From Flavobacteriaceae bacterium (lineage in GTDB: Bacteria; Bacteroidota; Bacteroidia; Flavobacteriales; Flavobacteriaceae), in contig NZUH01000030.1 in assembly GCA_002697255.1 (NCBI GenBank), forward strand, positions 56,692-93,535: a DNA stretch of 36,844 nucleotides, given 5' to 3'. The position numbers and the translations under genes were made by a program. Of this stretch, positions 19,538-28,662 are shown piece by piece. Below the pieces are notes generated by a model. That model made no database searches. It was not told where the DNA came from and saw only the letters and a list, made by a program, of their open reading frames with translations. Positions within the stretch are counted from its first letter, which is position 1, and each line of letters begins with the position of its first letter.

Positions 19538-20177
19538 TGAATTAGCTTATAACATAAATCATCCAAAAAAATTTAGCTCTAAATCTAAGATTATTATTAT
19601 GCTTCATGGTTACGGAAGTAATAAGGAAGATTTATTTTCATTTTCTGATTACATGAATCCAAATGATTTAATAATATCAATTCAAGGTCCTAATAAAATA
19701 GATTATGGATCTTATTGTTGGTGGACAATAAACTTTGATGAATCAATGAATTTATCAATGAATATTTCCGAAGCAAAGGAATCTATTGAATCATTACACA
19801 ACTTTATTTCAGTATATTTATCTGAAAGTTATAAATTTAACTTTGAAAATATCTTTCTCCTAGGATTTAGCCAAGGTGCCATGATAGCATATGCCCTATC
19901 GATTAATTACCCAAGGTTCTATAAAAAAGTTGTCGGATTAAGCGGAAAAATTCCTAAAGAAATATTACAATATAAAGAAAAAGAGTATTATTTAGATCAT
20001 AACTTTTTTTGCTCACACGGGATATATGATCAAGTTATAAAGATTAATGCTGGAAGAGAATCATCAAATTGGTTATTGAAAAAAGAAATTAAACATATAT
20101 TCCTAGAATTTGAGTCTCAACACAATGTATCTCCAGAGAATTTTGAAAAAATGAAATCATGGATTTATGATAACTAA
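19530..20177 (+). CDS. Alpha/beta hydrolase (carboxylesterase/phospholipase-like)
   Basis: IIMLHGYGSNKEDLFSFS, LLGFSQGAMIAYAL (nucleophile elbow), FCSHGIYDQVIKI, FESQHNVSPENF. Confidence 0.9.
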   Translation: MSNELAYNINHPKKFSSKSKIIIMLHGYGSNKEDLFSFSDYMNPNDLIISIQGPNKIDYGSYCWWTINFDESMNLSMNISEAKESIESLHNFISVYLSESYKFNFENIFLLGFSQGAMIAYALSINYPRFYKKVVGLSGKIPKEILQYKEKEYYLDHNFFCSHGIYDQVIKINAGRESSNWLLKKEIKHIFLEFESQHNVSPENFEKMKSWIYDN

Positions 20178-20935
20178 AATCCATCAACTACTAATCCGTC
20201 ATAAGCTAGACTAACATTTTTAGGTAGTTTACTTTGAACATCTTTATGAAAACCTAGTTTATGACTAATATGTGTTAAATAAGCCTTTTTAGGATTTAAT
20301 CTATCGATAATAGCTAATGCATCATTAAGACTTAAATGTGAATAATGCTCTTTTATTCTAAGTGCATTAATAACCAATACATCTAAACTCTTTAATTTAT
20401 GAAATTCTGTTTCAGGAATAGTCTTAACATCGGTAAAGTATGCAAGATTGTCTATTCTAAAACCAATTATTGGTAATTTTCCGTGAAAAGCATTTAAAAC
20501 TTTTATTTCTTTATTATGAAATTTAAAATCTTTATCGATCAAATTAACAGAAACCTTTGGTGTGCCTGGGATATTACCTTTAGACTTAAAAATATAATCA
20601 AATCTCTTTTTTAGTGCACTTATAACCCTTTTACAGGCATAAATGGGAATATCACCATGTTTAAAATAAAAAGGTCTAATGTCATCTAGTCCTGAAACAT
20701 GATCATTATGTTCGTGCGTAAAAAAAATAGCATCTAATTTATCACAATTTGCATTAATCATTTGCATTCTAAAATCCGGACCACAATCAATGGCTATTTT
20801 TTTATTATCCCACTCTATCAATGCGGAAGTTCTTAGTCTTTTATCTTTGGGGTCATTACTTAGGCATACAGGGTGATCACTTCCGATTACCGGAATACCC
20901 TGAGAAGTTCCTGTTCCTAAAAAAGTTATTTTCAT
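20174..20935 (-). CDS. MBL-fold metallo-hydrolase (PhnP/RNase Z-like)
   Basis: MKITFLGTGTSQGIPVIGSDHPVC, FFTHEHNDHVSGLDDIRPF, YLTHISHKLGFH. Confidence 0.92.
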   Translation of the reverse strand: MKITFLGTGTSQGIPVIGSDHPVCLSNDPKDKRLRTSALIEWDNKKIAIDCGPDFRMQMINANCDKLDAIFFTHEHNDHVSGLDDIRPFYFKHGDIPIYACKRVISALKKRFDYIFKSKGNIPGTPKVSVNLIDKDFKFHNKEIKVLNAFHGKLPIIGFRIDNLAYFTDVKTIPETEFHKLKSLDVLVINALRIKEHYSHLSLNDALAIIDRLNPKKAYLTHISHKLGFHKDVQSKLPKNVSLAYDGLVVDGF

Positions 20936-20990
20936 TTTATACTATTACCAAAAATACATTATTTTTTTTCATCTAATTAGAGTTATTTAA

Positions 20991-21005
20991 TACATTTGTA
21001 ATGTA
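20991..21005. promoter_or_regulatory. Inverted repeat TACATT-TGT-AATGTA containing TACATTTG (-7-like)
   Basis: Direct reading. It lies 11 bp upstream of the ATG at 21017. Confidence 0.4.
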
Positions 21006-21016
21006 AAAACAACCTC

Positions 21017-22447
21017 ATGAAAATGGTATCAGGTAGTGATAAATCGCTTTTAGAAGCAATTCCAACTATTAAACAAAAAGCCTTAAGAATTAACCTTAAC
21101 GAAAATATTTATGGGACCTTCGCAGAAATTGGAGCAGGTCAAGAAACTGTTCGACAATTTTTCAGAGTTGGTGGTGCTTCTGGCACAATTGCAAAAGCAA
21201 TGTCAGCGTATGACAAGAGCTTCAGTGATGATATATACGGAGTCGAAGACAACAAAAGATATGTGACAGAAAATCGATTAAGAAAAATGTTGAAACTTGA
21301 AACATCTCTAATCGAAAAAAGAATCAAAAGAAAAAACAATGAAAATAAAATGTTTTTCTGTTATGCTAATACTGTAGCAACAGTTGATTTTGCAAAAAAA
21401 TATAACGGACATGGATGGGTTGGGGTAAGGTTTCAAATTAATCCAAAAGAAGATTATAATGATATTATATTTCATGTAAGATTTAAAGAAAATTCTGCAA
21501 GTCTTCAACAAGAGACTTTAGGTGTTCTAGGAACAAACTTAATTTACAGTGCTTTTTACCATTATGAGACACCAAAAAAAATAATCAAATACCTGTATGA
21601 TCACCTGGATGATAATCAGGTTGAAATTGACACTGTAAATTTTTCAGGACCTATTTTTAAAAATGTTGATAATAGAATTTTAAGTTTAGAGTTAGTTAAG
21701 AATGGAATGACTGAAGCTGTAATGTTTGGCCCAGACGGTAATAATTTATTACCTGCAGGTGCTCTTTATAAAAAAAATATTCTTGCTTTGAGAGGTCGGT
21801 TTAGACCTGTAACTAAGGTTAACGAAGAAATGTATAAAAATTCTTTAGAAATGTTTTTAAAAGAGCGTCATGTTGATAAAAAAGATACAATTGTAATATT
21901 TGAAATCACTTTAGCTGATTTAACATCTGACGGTGAAATTGATGAAAAAGATTTTATGGACAGGGCTAAGCTCTTAGGATCTCTTGGAGAAACAGTTCTT
22001 ATTTCTAACTACAAGGAATACTATAGGTTAGTAGAGTATTTTTCTCTTTATACAAAAAAGAAAGTAGGATTGTGTATGGGAGTAAATAACTTGATCCAAA
22101 TTTTTGACCCTAAATATTACACACACTTGAGTGGTGGAATTCTTGAAGCCTTTGGTAAACTTTTTTTTAAAAGCCTAAAAGTATATTTATACCCTGTTTT
22201 ATCTGAAAATAATGAAATTATTAACAGTGACAACCTTAAGGTACATCCTAGGATGAAAGAGCTCTACAAATTTTTTAAATTTAACGGAAAAGTTGTCGAT
22301 GTTTTAAATTTCAAAAAACAATCACTTAGTATATATTCTCATGAAGTTTTAGAAAAAATAAGAAAAAATGAATTTGGATGGGAAAAACTATTACCGAAAG
22401 CAGTTGGATCAAAAATCAAAAAATTCAAACTTTTTGGTTATAAATAA
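21017..22447 (+). CDS. Conserved protein of unknown function (about 476 aa)
   Basis: Long clean ORF: NLNENIYGTFAEIGAGQETVRQFFRVGGASGTIAKAMSAYDKSFSDDIYG... I recall near-identical flavobacterial homologues carrying inconsistent product names. Confidence 0.85.
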   Translation: MKMVSGSDKSLLEAIPTIKQKALRINLNENIYGTFAEIGAGQETVRQFFRVGGASGTIAKAMSAYDKSFSDDIYGVEDNKRYVTENRLRKMLKLETSLIEKRIKRKNNENKMFFCYANTVATVDFAKKYNGHGWVGVRFQINPKEDYNDIIFHVRFKENSASLQQETLGVLGTNLIYSAFYHYETPKKIIKYLYDHLDDNQVEIDTVNFSGPIFKNVDNRILSLELVKNGMTEAVMFGPDGNNLLPAGALYKKNILALRGRFRPVTKVNEEMYKNSLEMFLKERHVDKKDTIVIFEITLADLTSDGEIDEKDFMDRAKLLGSLGETVLISNYKEYYRLVEYFSLYTKKKVGLCMGVNNLIQIFDPKYYTHLSGGILEAFGKLFFKSLKVYLYPVLSENNEIINSDNLKVHPRMKELYKFFKFNGKVVDVLNFKKQSLSIYSHEVLEKIRKNEFGWEKLLPKAVGSKIKKFKLFGYK

Positions 22448-22900
22448 TTATCCTATAATCTGAGAAGCGTGTTCCTTGGTTTTTACCTTTTCAATAATAT
22501 TTGATATTTTACCCTTTTCATCAATTACAAATGTTTTCCTTATAATACCCATATATTCTTTTCCCATAAATTTTTTCAAACCCCACACACCATAAGACAT
22601 AATAACATCTTTATTCTCATCACACAATAGACTGTATGGAAAATTAAACTTATCACTGAACTTTTTTTGTAATTTCTCGTTATCTGCGGAAACACCAAGA
22701 ATTTCATAACCTAATGATTTAAATTTTAAATAGTTATCACTTAGGTTACATGCTTCTGCTGTACATCCTGGTGTATTAGCTTTGGGGTAGAAAAAAATAA
22801 CTAGTTTTTTATTGAAAAAATCTGAAGATTTTATAATATTACCATTTTGATCTTTACAACTGAAATTAGGCGCAATGTCTCCTATTTTTAAAATATTCAT
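22448..22900 (-). CDS. bcp: Thioredoxin-dependent thiol peroxidase (BCP/peroxiredoxin)
   Basis: LVIFFYPKANTPGCTAEACNLSDNY, ILGVSADNEKLQKKFSDKFNFPYSLLCDE. Confidence 0.95.
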   Translation of the reverse strand: MNILKIGDIAPNFSCKDQNGNIIKSSDFFNKKLVIFFYPKANTPGCTAEACNLSDNYLKFKSLGYEILGVSADNEKLQKKFSDKFNFPYSLLCDENKDVIMSYGVWGLKKFMGKEYMGIIRKTFVIDEKGKISNIIEKVKTKEHASQIIG

Positions 22901-22935
22901 AATTCTTATATTTGAATTAATAAAATTAACATAAT

Positions 22936-23580
22936 TTGAATAAAAAAGATAAAGTAATTTTTATAATAAAAAAACTTGAGGATTTATTTCCAGAAGTTCC
23001 TGTTCCATTAGACCATAATGATCCATATACTTTATTAATTGCTGTTCTTTTATCAGCTCAGTGCACTGACAAAAGAGTAAACACTGTAACACCAAAATTA
23101 TTTAAAATTGCTGATAATCCATTTGATATGGTTAATTTAACAATTGAAGAAATTAAAGAGATAATAAGACCTTGCGGGCTATCTCCAATGAAAAGCAAAG
23201 GGATTTTTGGTTTAAGTAAAATTATCATTAAAAAACATGACGGAAAAGTACCCCAATCTTTTGATGAATTGGAAGAACTTCCAGCCGTTGGTCATAAAAC
23301 AGCTAGTGTCGTAATGTCACAGGCTTTTGGACACCCTGCATTTCCGGTAGACACACATATTCATCGCTTAATGTTCAGGTGGGGATTAAGTAATGGGTCC
23401 AATGTCAAGCAAACAGAGAAAGATGCGAAAAGACTATTTCCGAAAGACAAATGGAATAAACTTCATTTACAAATTATATATTATGCAAGAAATTATTCAC
23501 CAGCTAGAGCATGGGATATAAATCGTGACATAATCACAAAAAAAATAGGAAGAAAATCTATTTTAAAAAAATTAGTTTAG
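22936..23580 (+). CDS. nth: Endonuclease III-like DNA glycosylase/AP lyase lacking the C-terminal Fe-S cysteine cluster (TTG start)
   Basis: LLSAQCTDKRVNTVTP, ELPAVGHKTASVVMSQAFGHPAFPVDTHIHRL (HhH Lys and catalytic Asp). The C-terminus NYSPARAWDINRDIITKKIGRKSILKKLV has no Cys. Confidence 0.93.
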   Translation: MNKKDKVIFIIKKLEDLFPEVPVPLDHNDPYTLLIAVLLSAQCTDKRVNTVTPKLFKIADNPFDMVNLTIEEIKEIIRPCGLSPMKSKGIFGLSKIIIKKHDGKVPQSFDELEELPAVGHKTASVVMSQAFGHPAFPVDTHIHRLMFRWGLSNGSNVKQTEKDAKRLFPKDKWNKLHLQIIYYARNYSPARAWDINRDIITKKIGRKSILKKLV

Positions 23581-23709
23581 ATTAATCAATGTAGTTTTAT
23601 CATTAACCCTAACCGATTTAATTGACTTTGAGTAGTTTATTAAAAAATTAATAGTTTTTCTTTTTGGTTCAAGAGAGATTATTTCTTGAAAAAAGTAGTT
23701 TTTTTCCAT
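23572..23709 (-). CDS. Small hypothetical protein (45 aa) downstream of the sigma factor; not in the ORF track
   Basis: Manual translation of the reverse strand from CAT 23707-23709 to TTA 23572-23574: MEKNYFFQEIISLEPKRKTINFLINYSKSIKSVRVNDKTTLINLN*. Confidence 0.6.
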   Translation of the reverse strand: MEKNYFFQEIISLEPKRKTINFLINYSKSIKSVRVNDKTTLINLN

Positions 23710-23758
23710 TCATAAATATTTCTATTTTGATAACGAAAAAAAAAAATAAAATATTATA

Positions 23759-24343
23759 TTAATTTGTTAAACTAATATTTTTATTTTTAATTATATTTCT
23801 AAGGTTTATTAAAGCATATCTCATTCTTCCAAGTGAAGTGTTTATACTTACACCTGTTTTTTCTGAAATTTCTTTAAAACTTAAATCATTGTAGTACCTA
23901 TAAACTAGAACTTCTTTTTGATCATTAGGCAAGAAATTAATTAATTTTTTTACCTCACTATGAATCTGATTTTTTATCATCTGATTTTCGATATCAATGT
24001 CAGAGTTTTTTAAAACAGAGAAAATATCAAAATCATGTGAATTTTCAAATTTTGGAATTCTCTTGTTTTTTCTAAAATGATCAATAACTAAATTGTGAGC
24101 AATTCTGGTTACCCAAGAAATAAATTTACCTTCTTCATTGTAATTACCCAATTTTAATGTTTTTATAACCTTTATAAAAGTATCTTGAAATATGTCTTCT
24201 GATAAATCTCTATCGTAAACTTTGGAATAAATAAAACTATAAATTCTTTGTTTATGACGTTTAAACAGAACTTCTAATGATTTTTCATCACCGGAAATAT
24301 ATTTAGAAACTAAAACTGAATCAGCAATAACAGATTTTTTCAT
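23759..24343 (-). CDS. ECF-type RNA polymerase sigma factor
   Basis: FKRHKQRIYSFIYSKVYDRDLSEDIFQDTFIKVIKTL (region 2), FLPNDQKEVLVYRYYNDLSFKEISEKTGVSINTSLGRMRYALINLR (region 4). Confidence 0.93.
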   Translation of the reverse strand: MKKSVIADSVLVSKYISGDEKSLEVLFKRHKQRIYSFIYSKVYDRDLSEDIFQDTFIKVIKTLKLGNYNEEGKFISWVTRIAHNLVIDHFRKNKRIPKFENSHDFDIFSVLKNSDIDIENQMIKNQIHSEVKKLINFLPNDQKEVLVYRYYNDLSFKEISEKTGVSINTSLGRMRYALINLRNIIKNKNISLTN

Positions 24344-24515
24344 AACATTACATTTAGATTAAACTAAGTCTAATAAGTTTTTAAGTAATGTTATCCTATA
24401 GGCGATTATATTAATTTAATCAAATATACATTTAAATTTATTATTATTCAAAACTTTATCATTTCAGAAAATTATATAGCATAATTTTTAGCATTATATT
24501 TGCTATAAGTTAAAA

Positions 24516-27281
24516 ATGAAGATTTTATCAGGAAAAAATAAATCAATCGAAATAAAAGGGGCAAAAATGCATAACCTTAAAAATATTGATTTATCAATTC
24601 CAAAGAAAAAAATTATAGTAATCACAGGGGTTTCAGGAAGCGGAAAATCATCATTAGCATTTGACACAATTTATGCTGAAGGACAAAGGAAATATGTTGA
24701 AAGCCTATCCAGTTATGCAAGACAATTCCTTGAAAGAATAGAAAAACCAAAAGTGGATAAAATATGTGGGCTTTCACCTGCAATAGCTTTAGAACAAAAA
24801 ATCTCCTCTTCTAACCCAAGGTCTACAGTTGGAACTAAAACTGAAATTTATGATTACCTAAAACTATTTTTTTCTAGATATGGTGAAATATATTCACCTA
24901 TTTCTGGAAAAATAGTTAAAAAAAATACTGTTTCTGAAATTATTGATGATTTAAAAAAACAAAAAAAAGGTGATAAAGTTTTAATCTTATCAAAATTAGA
25001 AAAAATTAATAAAGAAAATTTTGACAAAAAAATAAAATCTCTTAAAAATCAAAATTATAATAGAATTTTATCAAATGATAAAGTTTTGAAAATTAATAAT
25101 ATTGTAGATTCTGAAATTAATAATTATGATGAATTGTTCCTTGTAATAGATAGGATAATATGCAATAATTCTGAAGAATATCTTAACAGAATAGCCGACT
25201 CTATTGAAAATACTATCTATGAATCTAAAGGGAAATGTATAATAAAAAACATTTCTACAAATAAAACCTTTAAATATAATACAAGACTTGAAATGGATGG
25301 TATTTTGTTTGAAAATCCTGATACAAACTTTTTTAGCTTTAACAATCCACATGGAGCGTGCGAAAAATGTAAAGGATACGGAGATATTGTTGGAATTGAT
25401 GAAAAACTTGTCGTTCCTAACACATCTCTTTCTGTATATGATGGGGCTATATTTCCATGGAGGGGAAAAAAACTAAGTAAATACAAAAATTTATTTATCA
25501 AAAATTCTTTAGAAAATGGCTTTCCTATTCATAAAGCATATAACAGTTTAAATAAAGATCAAAAAAAACTTTTATGGAATGGAAGTGAAAAAGTTTTTGG
25601 GATAAATAATTTTTTTGAAAAACTTGAAGCTAAAATGTATAAAATACAAAACAGGGTATTACTTTCAAGATATAGAGGTAAAACAAAATGTGACAGCTGT
25701 GAAGGAAATAGACTTAAAAAAGAGGCAGGATATATAAAAATCAATAATAAAAACATATTTGATTTAATAAACATGCAATTAATTGATTTAGATCTATTTA
25801 TGAGAGAAATTAATCTTAAAAATTGTAGAATCTTAAATGAAATAATTGATAGAATTGGTTGTTTAAATGACCTAGGATTAGGATATTTGACACTTAACAG
25901 AAAGTCTTCAACTCTTTCCGGGGGCGAATCACAACGTATTAACTTAGCAACATGTATAGGAAGCAATCTAACTGGATCTCTTTATGTTTTGGATGAACCA
26001 AGTATTGGGTTACATTCTCACGACACAAAAAAATTAATAAAAATTTTAAAAAAATTAAAAAATCTCGGAAATACCGTTATTGTTGTAGAACATGATGATG
26101 AAATTATAAGATCAGCAGATTATATTTTTGATATTGGACCTAACGCTGGATCCCTTGGTGGTTATTTAGTTGGTCAAGGAGAGTTTAATGAATTTATAAA
26201 ATCTAATACGTTAACGGCTAAATATTTAAAAAATGAATTGAATATATCTTTACCTAATAAAGAAAGATTATCAAAAAATTATATAAATATTTATGGTATA
26301 AGAGAAAATAATCTTAAAAATATTAATGTTAGCTTTCCATTAAATAAATTTGTTACAATAACTGGAGTTTCTGGTTCTGGAAAAAGCACCCTGATAAATA
26401 AAATACTATATCCTGCAATTTTAAATAATCTAAAAGATTTTTCAAAAAAACCTGGCGAATTTGATAAAATATCAGGAAATATAGAAAAAATAGAATTTGT
26501 CGAATATATTAGTCAAAAAGCTATCGGGAAATCATCAAGATCAAACCCTGTTACATATATTAAAGCATACGATGAAATCAGAAAACTATTTGCATCAATA
26601 AGGGAAAGTAAATTAAGGTACTATAAGCCAAAACATTTTTCATTTAATGTTGAAGGAGGCAGATGCACGCATTGTAAAGGTGATGGTACAATATCAATAG
26701 AAATGCAATTCATGCCAGATGTCACACTGCAGTGTGAAAATTGTAATGGCAAAAGATTCAAAAAAGAAATTCTAGAAATTAAATTTTTTAATAAAAATAT
26801 TTCAGAAATTCTGAATTTAACGGTTGATAATGCAGTAGTTTTTTTTAAAGAAAACAATGAAACAAAAATAAGCAAGAAATTAGAAGTATTACAAAATGTT
26901 GGTTTGGGATATATAAAATTAGGACAAAGCTCATCTACACTTTCTGGTGGAGAAGCTCAAAGAATTAAATTAGCTTATTTTTTAAGTATAAAAAATAAAG
27001 CTAAAAATGGTTTATTTTTATTTGACGAACCAACAACTGGGTTACACTATGATGATATAAACAAACTAGTAACTTCAATAAATGAAATTATTGATGTTGG
27101 TAATTCTGTTATTATTATCGAACACAATTTAGAGTTAATTAAATGTTCTGATCATATAATTGACCTTGGACCATATGCTGGAGAAAATGGAGGAGAACTA
27201 ATTTTCAGTGGTAATCTTAAAGATTTAATTAAACAAAATAGTTTAACAGGTCAAAGTGTGAAAAGTAGTTTTATAAAATAG
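24516..27281 (+). CDS. uvrA: Excinuclease ABC subunit A
   Basis: VTGVSGSGKSSLAFDTIYAEGQRKYVESLSSYARQFLE, CEKCKGYGDI, STLSGGESQRINLA, VTGVSGSGKSTLINKIL-like second Walker A, RCTHCKGDGTISIEMQFMPDVTLQCENCNGKRF. Confidence 0.96.
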   Translation: MKILSGKNKSIEIKGAKMHNLKNIDLSIPKKKIIVITGVSGSGKSSLAFDTIYAEGQRKYVESLSSYARQFLERIEKPKVDKICGLSPAIALEQKISSSNPRSTVGTKTEIYDYLKLFFSRYGEIYSPISGKIVKKNTVSEIIDDLKKQKKGDKVLILSKLEKINKENFDKKIKSLKNQNYNRILSNDKVLKINNIVDSEINNYDELFLVIDRIICNNSEEYLNRIADSIENTIYESKGKCIIKNISTNKTFKYNTRLEMDGILFENPDTNFFSFNNPHGACEKCKGYGDIVGIDEKLVVPNTSLSVYDGAIFPWRGKKLSKYKNLFIKNSLENGFPIHKAYNSLNKDQKKLLWNGSEKVFGINNFFEKLEAKMYKIQNRVLLSRYRGKTKCDSCEGNRLKKEAGYIKINNKNIFDLINMQLIDLDLFMREINLKNCRILNEIIDRIGCLNDLGLGYLTLNRKSSTLSGGESQRINLATCIGSNLTGSLYVLDEPSIGLHSHDTKKLIKILKKLKNLGNTVIVVEHDDEIIRSADYIFDIGPNAGSLGGYLVGQGEFNEFIKSNTLTAKYLKNELNISLPNKERLSKNYINIYGIRENNLKNINVSFPLNKFVTITGVSGSGKSTLINKILYPAILNNLKDFSKKPGEFDKISGNIEKIEFVEYISQKAIGKSSRSNPVTYIKAYDEIRKLFASIRESKLRYYKPKHFSFNVEGGRCTHCKGDGTISIEMQFMPDVTLQCENCNGKRFKKEILEIKFFNKNISEILNLTVDNAVVFFKENNETKISKKLEVLQNVGLGYIKLGQSSSTLSGGEAQRIKLAYFLSIKNKAKNGLFLFDEPTTGLHYDDINKLVTSINEIIDVGNSVIIIEHNLELIKCSDHIIDLGPYAGENGGELIFSGNLKDLIKQNSLTGQSVKSSFIK

Positions 27282-27283
27282 TT

Positions 27284-27299
27284 TGGCACGCAGTTTGTA
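27284..27299 (+). promoter_or_regulatory. Sigma-54-like -24/-12 promoter element TGGCACG-N4-TTGTA
   Basis: Direct reading: TGGCACGCAGTTTGTA, with GG-to-G spacing as in the TGGCACGN4TTGCW consensus. One mismatch (GT instead of GC at -12). Confidence 0.45.
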
Positions 27300-27341
27300 T
27301 AATGTATATTGGTTAGTTTAATTTATTGAATAGTTAGTTTG

Positions 27342-27380
27342 AGCCCCGTATCTTTCCTTAATTTACGGGGCTTTTTATTT
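27342..27380 (+). terminator. Intrinsic terminator: AGCCCCGTA / TACGGGGCT stem, 13-nt loop, T-rich tail CTTTTTATTTTATT
   Basis: Direct reading: 9-bp perfect GC-rich stem (27342-27350 with 27364-27372) followed by a U-tract on the + strand only. Confidence 0.85.
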
Positions 27381-27387
27381 TATTACA

Positions 27388-28662
27388 TCACAAACTATTA
27401 ATAATTTTTACCATATCTTTTGTTAATTCTTTTCTACTGTATTTTTCTAGATTTATTGGTGAGATTATATTAGATCCCATTTTAAATTTATTATAAGATT
27501 CTAAAATATAATTATATACTAGATCTAATTCTTTATAATTATAAAAATCACCTGTATTAGTTTTGTTTAAAATAGAAGATACTTCAGAATTATTTGGTCC
27601 TATGGCCAATATTGGTCTATTAGAATTTAAATAATCATAAAACTTGCCTGGAACAGCATATGATGATTCTATATCATTTACCTCAATCATCAATAATAAT
27701 TGACTCCTACATACATAATCAATAGTCTTTTCATAATCAACATAACCATAATAATTAATACATTTTGCAAAAATTTTTGACTTAAGATTATTTTTAAATT
27801 CTTGATCAACATTTCCAACAAAATTTAACTTTAAATCATTTATAAAACCACTTATATTTATACATAATTTTTCTATAGCCAACCATAGAATTTTAGGATT
27901 CCTATCTGGATATATAGAGCCAACATGAGAAATCGAAAATTGTTTGTCCAATTTAATGTCTTTACGAAAATAATCGTAACCGTTGGTAACTTTAAAATTA
28001 TTTTTAGAAATAGTATCAAAATAGATTTTTAGTTTTTTTGAAGTTGTAATTATCGCATCGGCATTATTTAAAACACCATCTCTATATTTTTTATGAATTT
28101 TCTTAGTATACTTTAGAAGATGAAATCTTTGTAAATAATTTAATTTTAACCATGGATCACGAAAATCTGCTATCCATTTTATATTTAATTTATTTTTTAG
28201 ATCTAGTCCAATTAAATGGATACTATGAGGTGGACCAGTAGTGATTATAGTTTCTATACTATTTTTAATTATGTATTTTTTGAGAAAATTAACAGAGGTT
28301 TTTCTCCAAAATATTTTCATGTCAGGAATAAATAAATTGCCTCTCAAAAAAAATAACATCTTTTGAAAAAAAGATTGATTAATTTTATTTTTCACATTAC
28401 CTTTTCTAATGTTATTTAAATATTTATTATTTCCAAAAATTGAGGATAACTCAAAAATAGGATGTCTTATAATATTTAAATCTTTGATTATATGATTATT
28501 AAGTGAATAATCATACACTGGATAATTTGGTTTATCGGGAACAAAAAAAGTCGGCTCAATACCATTTTCTGGAAAATACTTAGCAAATTTCATCCACCTC
28601 TGCACTCCAGGACCTCCAGCCGGAGGCCAATAGTATGAAATAATTAAAACTTTTTTTCTCAA
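27388..28662 (-). CDS. Glycosyltransferase (GT4-like)
   Basis: VLIISYYWPPAGGPGVQRWMKFAKYFPENGIEPTFFVPD, WIADFRDPW, FSISHVGSIYPDRNPKILWLAIEKL. Confidence 0.88.
   Translation of the reverse strand: MRKKVLIISYYWPPAGGPGVQRWMKFAKYFPENGIEPTFFVPDKPNYPVYDYSLNNHIIKDLNIIRHPIFELSSIFGNNKYLNNIRKGNVKNKINQSFFQKMLFFLRGNLFIPDMKIFWRKTSVNFLKKYIIKNSIETIITTGPPHSIHLIGLDLKNKLNIKWIADFRDPWLKLNYLQRFHLLKYTKKIHKKYRDGVLNNADAIITTSKKLKIYFDTISKNNFKVTNGYDYFRKDIKLDKQFSISHVGSIYPDRNPKILWLAIEKLCINISGFINDLKLNFVGNVDQEFKNNLKSKIFAKCINYYGYVDYEKTIDYVCRSQLLLMIEVNDIESSYAVPGKFYDYLNSNRPILAIGPNNSEVSSILNKTNTGDFYNYKELDLVYNYILESYNKFKMGSNIISPINLEKYSRKELTKDMVKIINSL

Noticed and set aside
21178-21192. TGGCACAATTGC as a second sigma-54 promoter
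   Set aside because: It lies inside the conserved 21017-22447 CDS, and the spacing between TGGCAC and TTGC is too short for -24/-12.
25071-25966. Antisense ORFs within uvrA (25071-25352, 25217-25501, 25559-25966)
   Set aside because: They are shadow frames of a well-conserved gene in AT-rich sequence, with no recognisable motifs.
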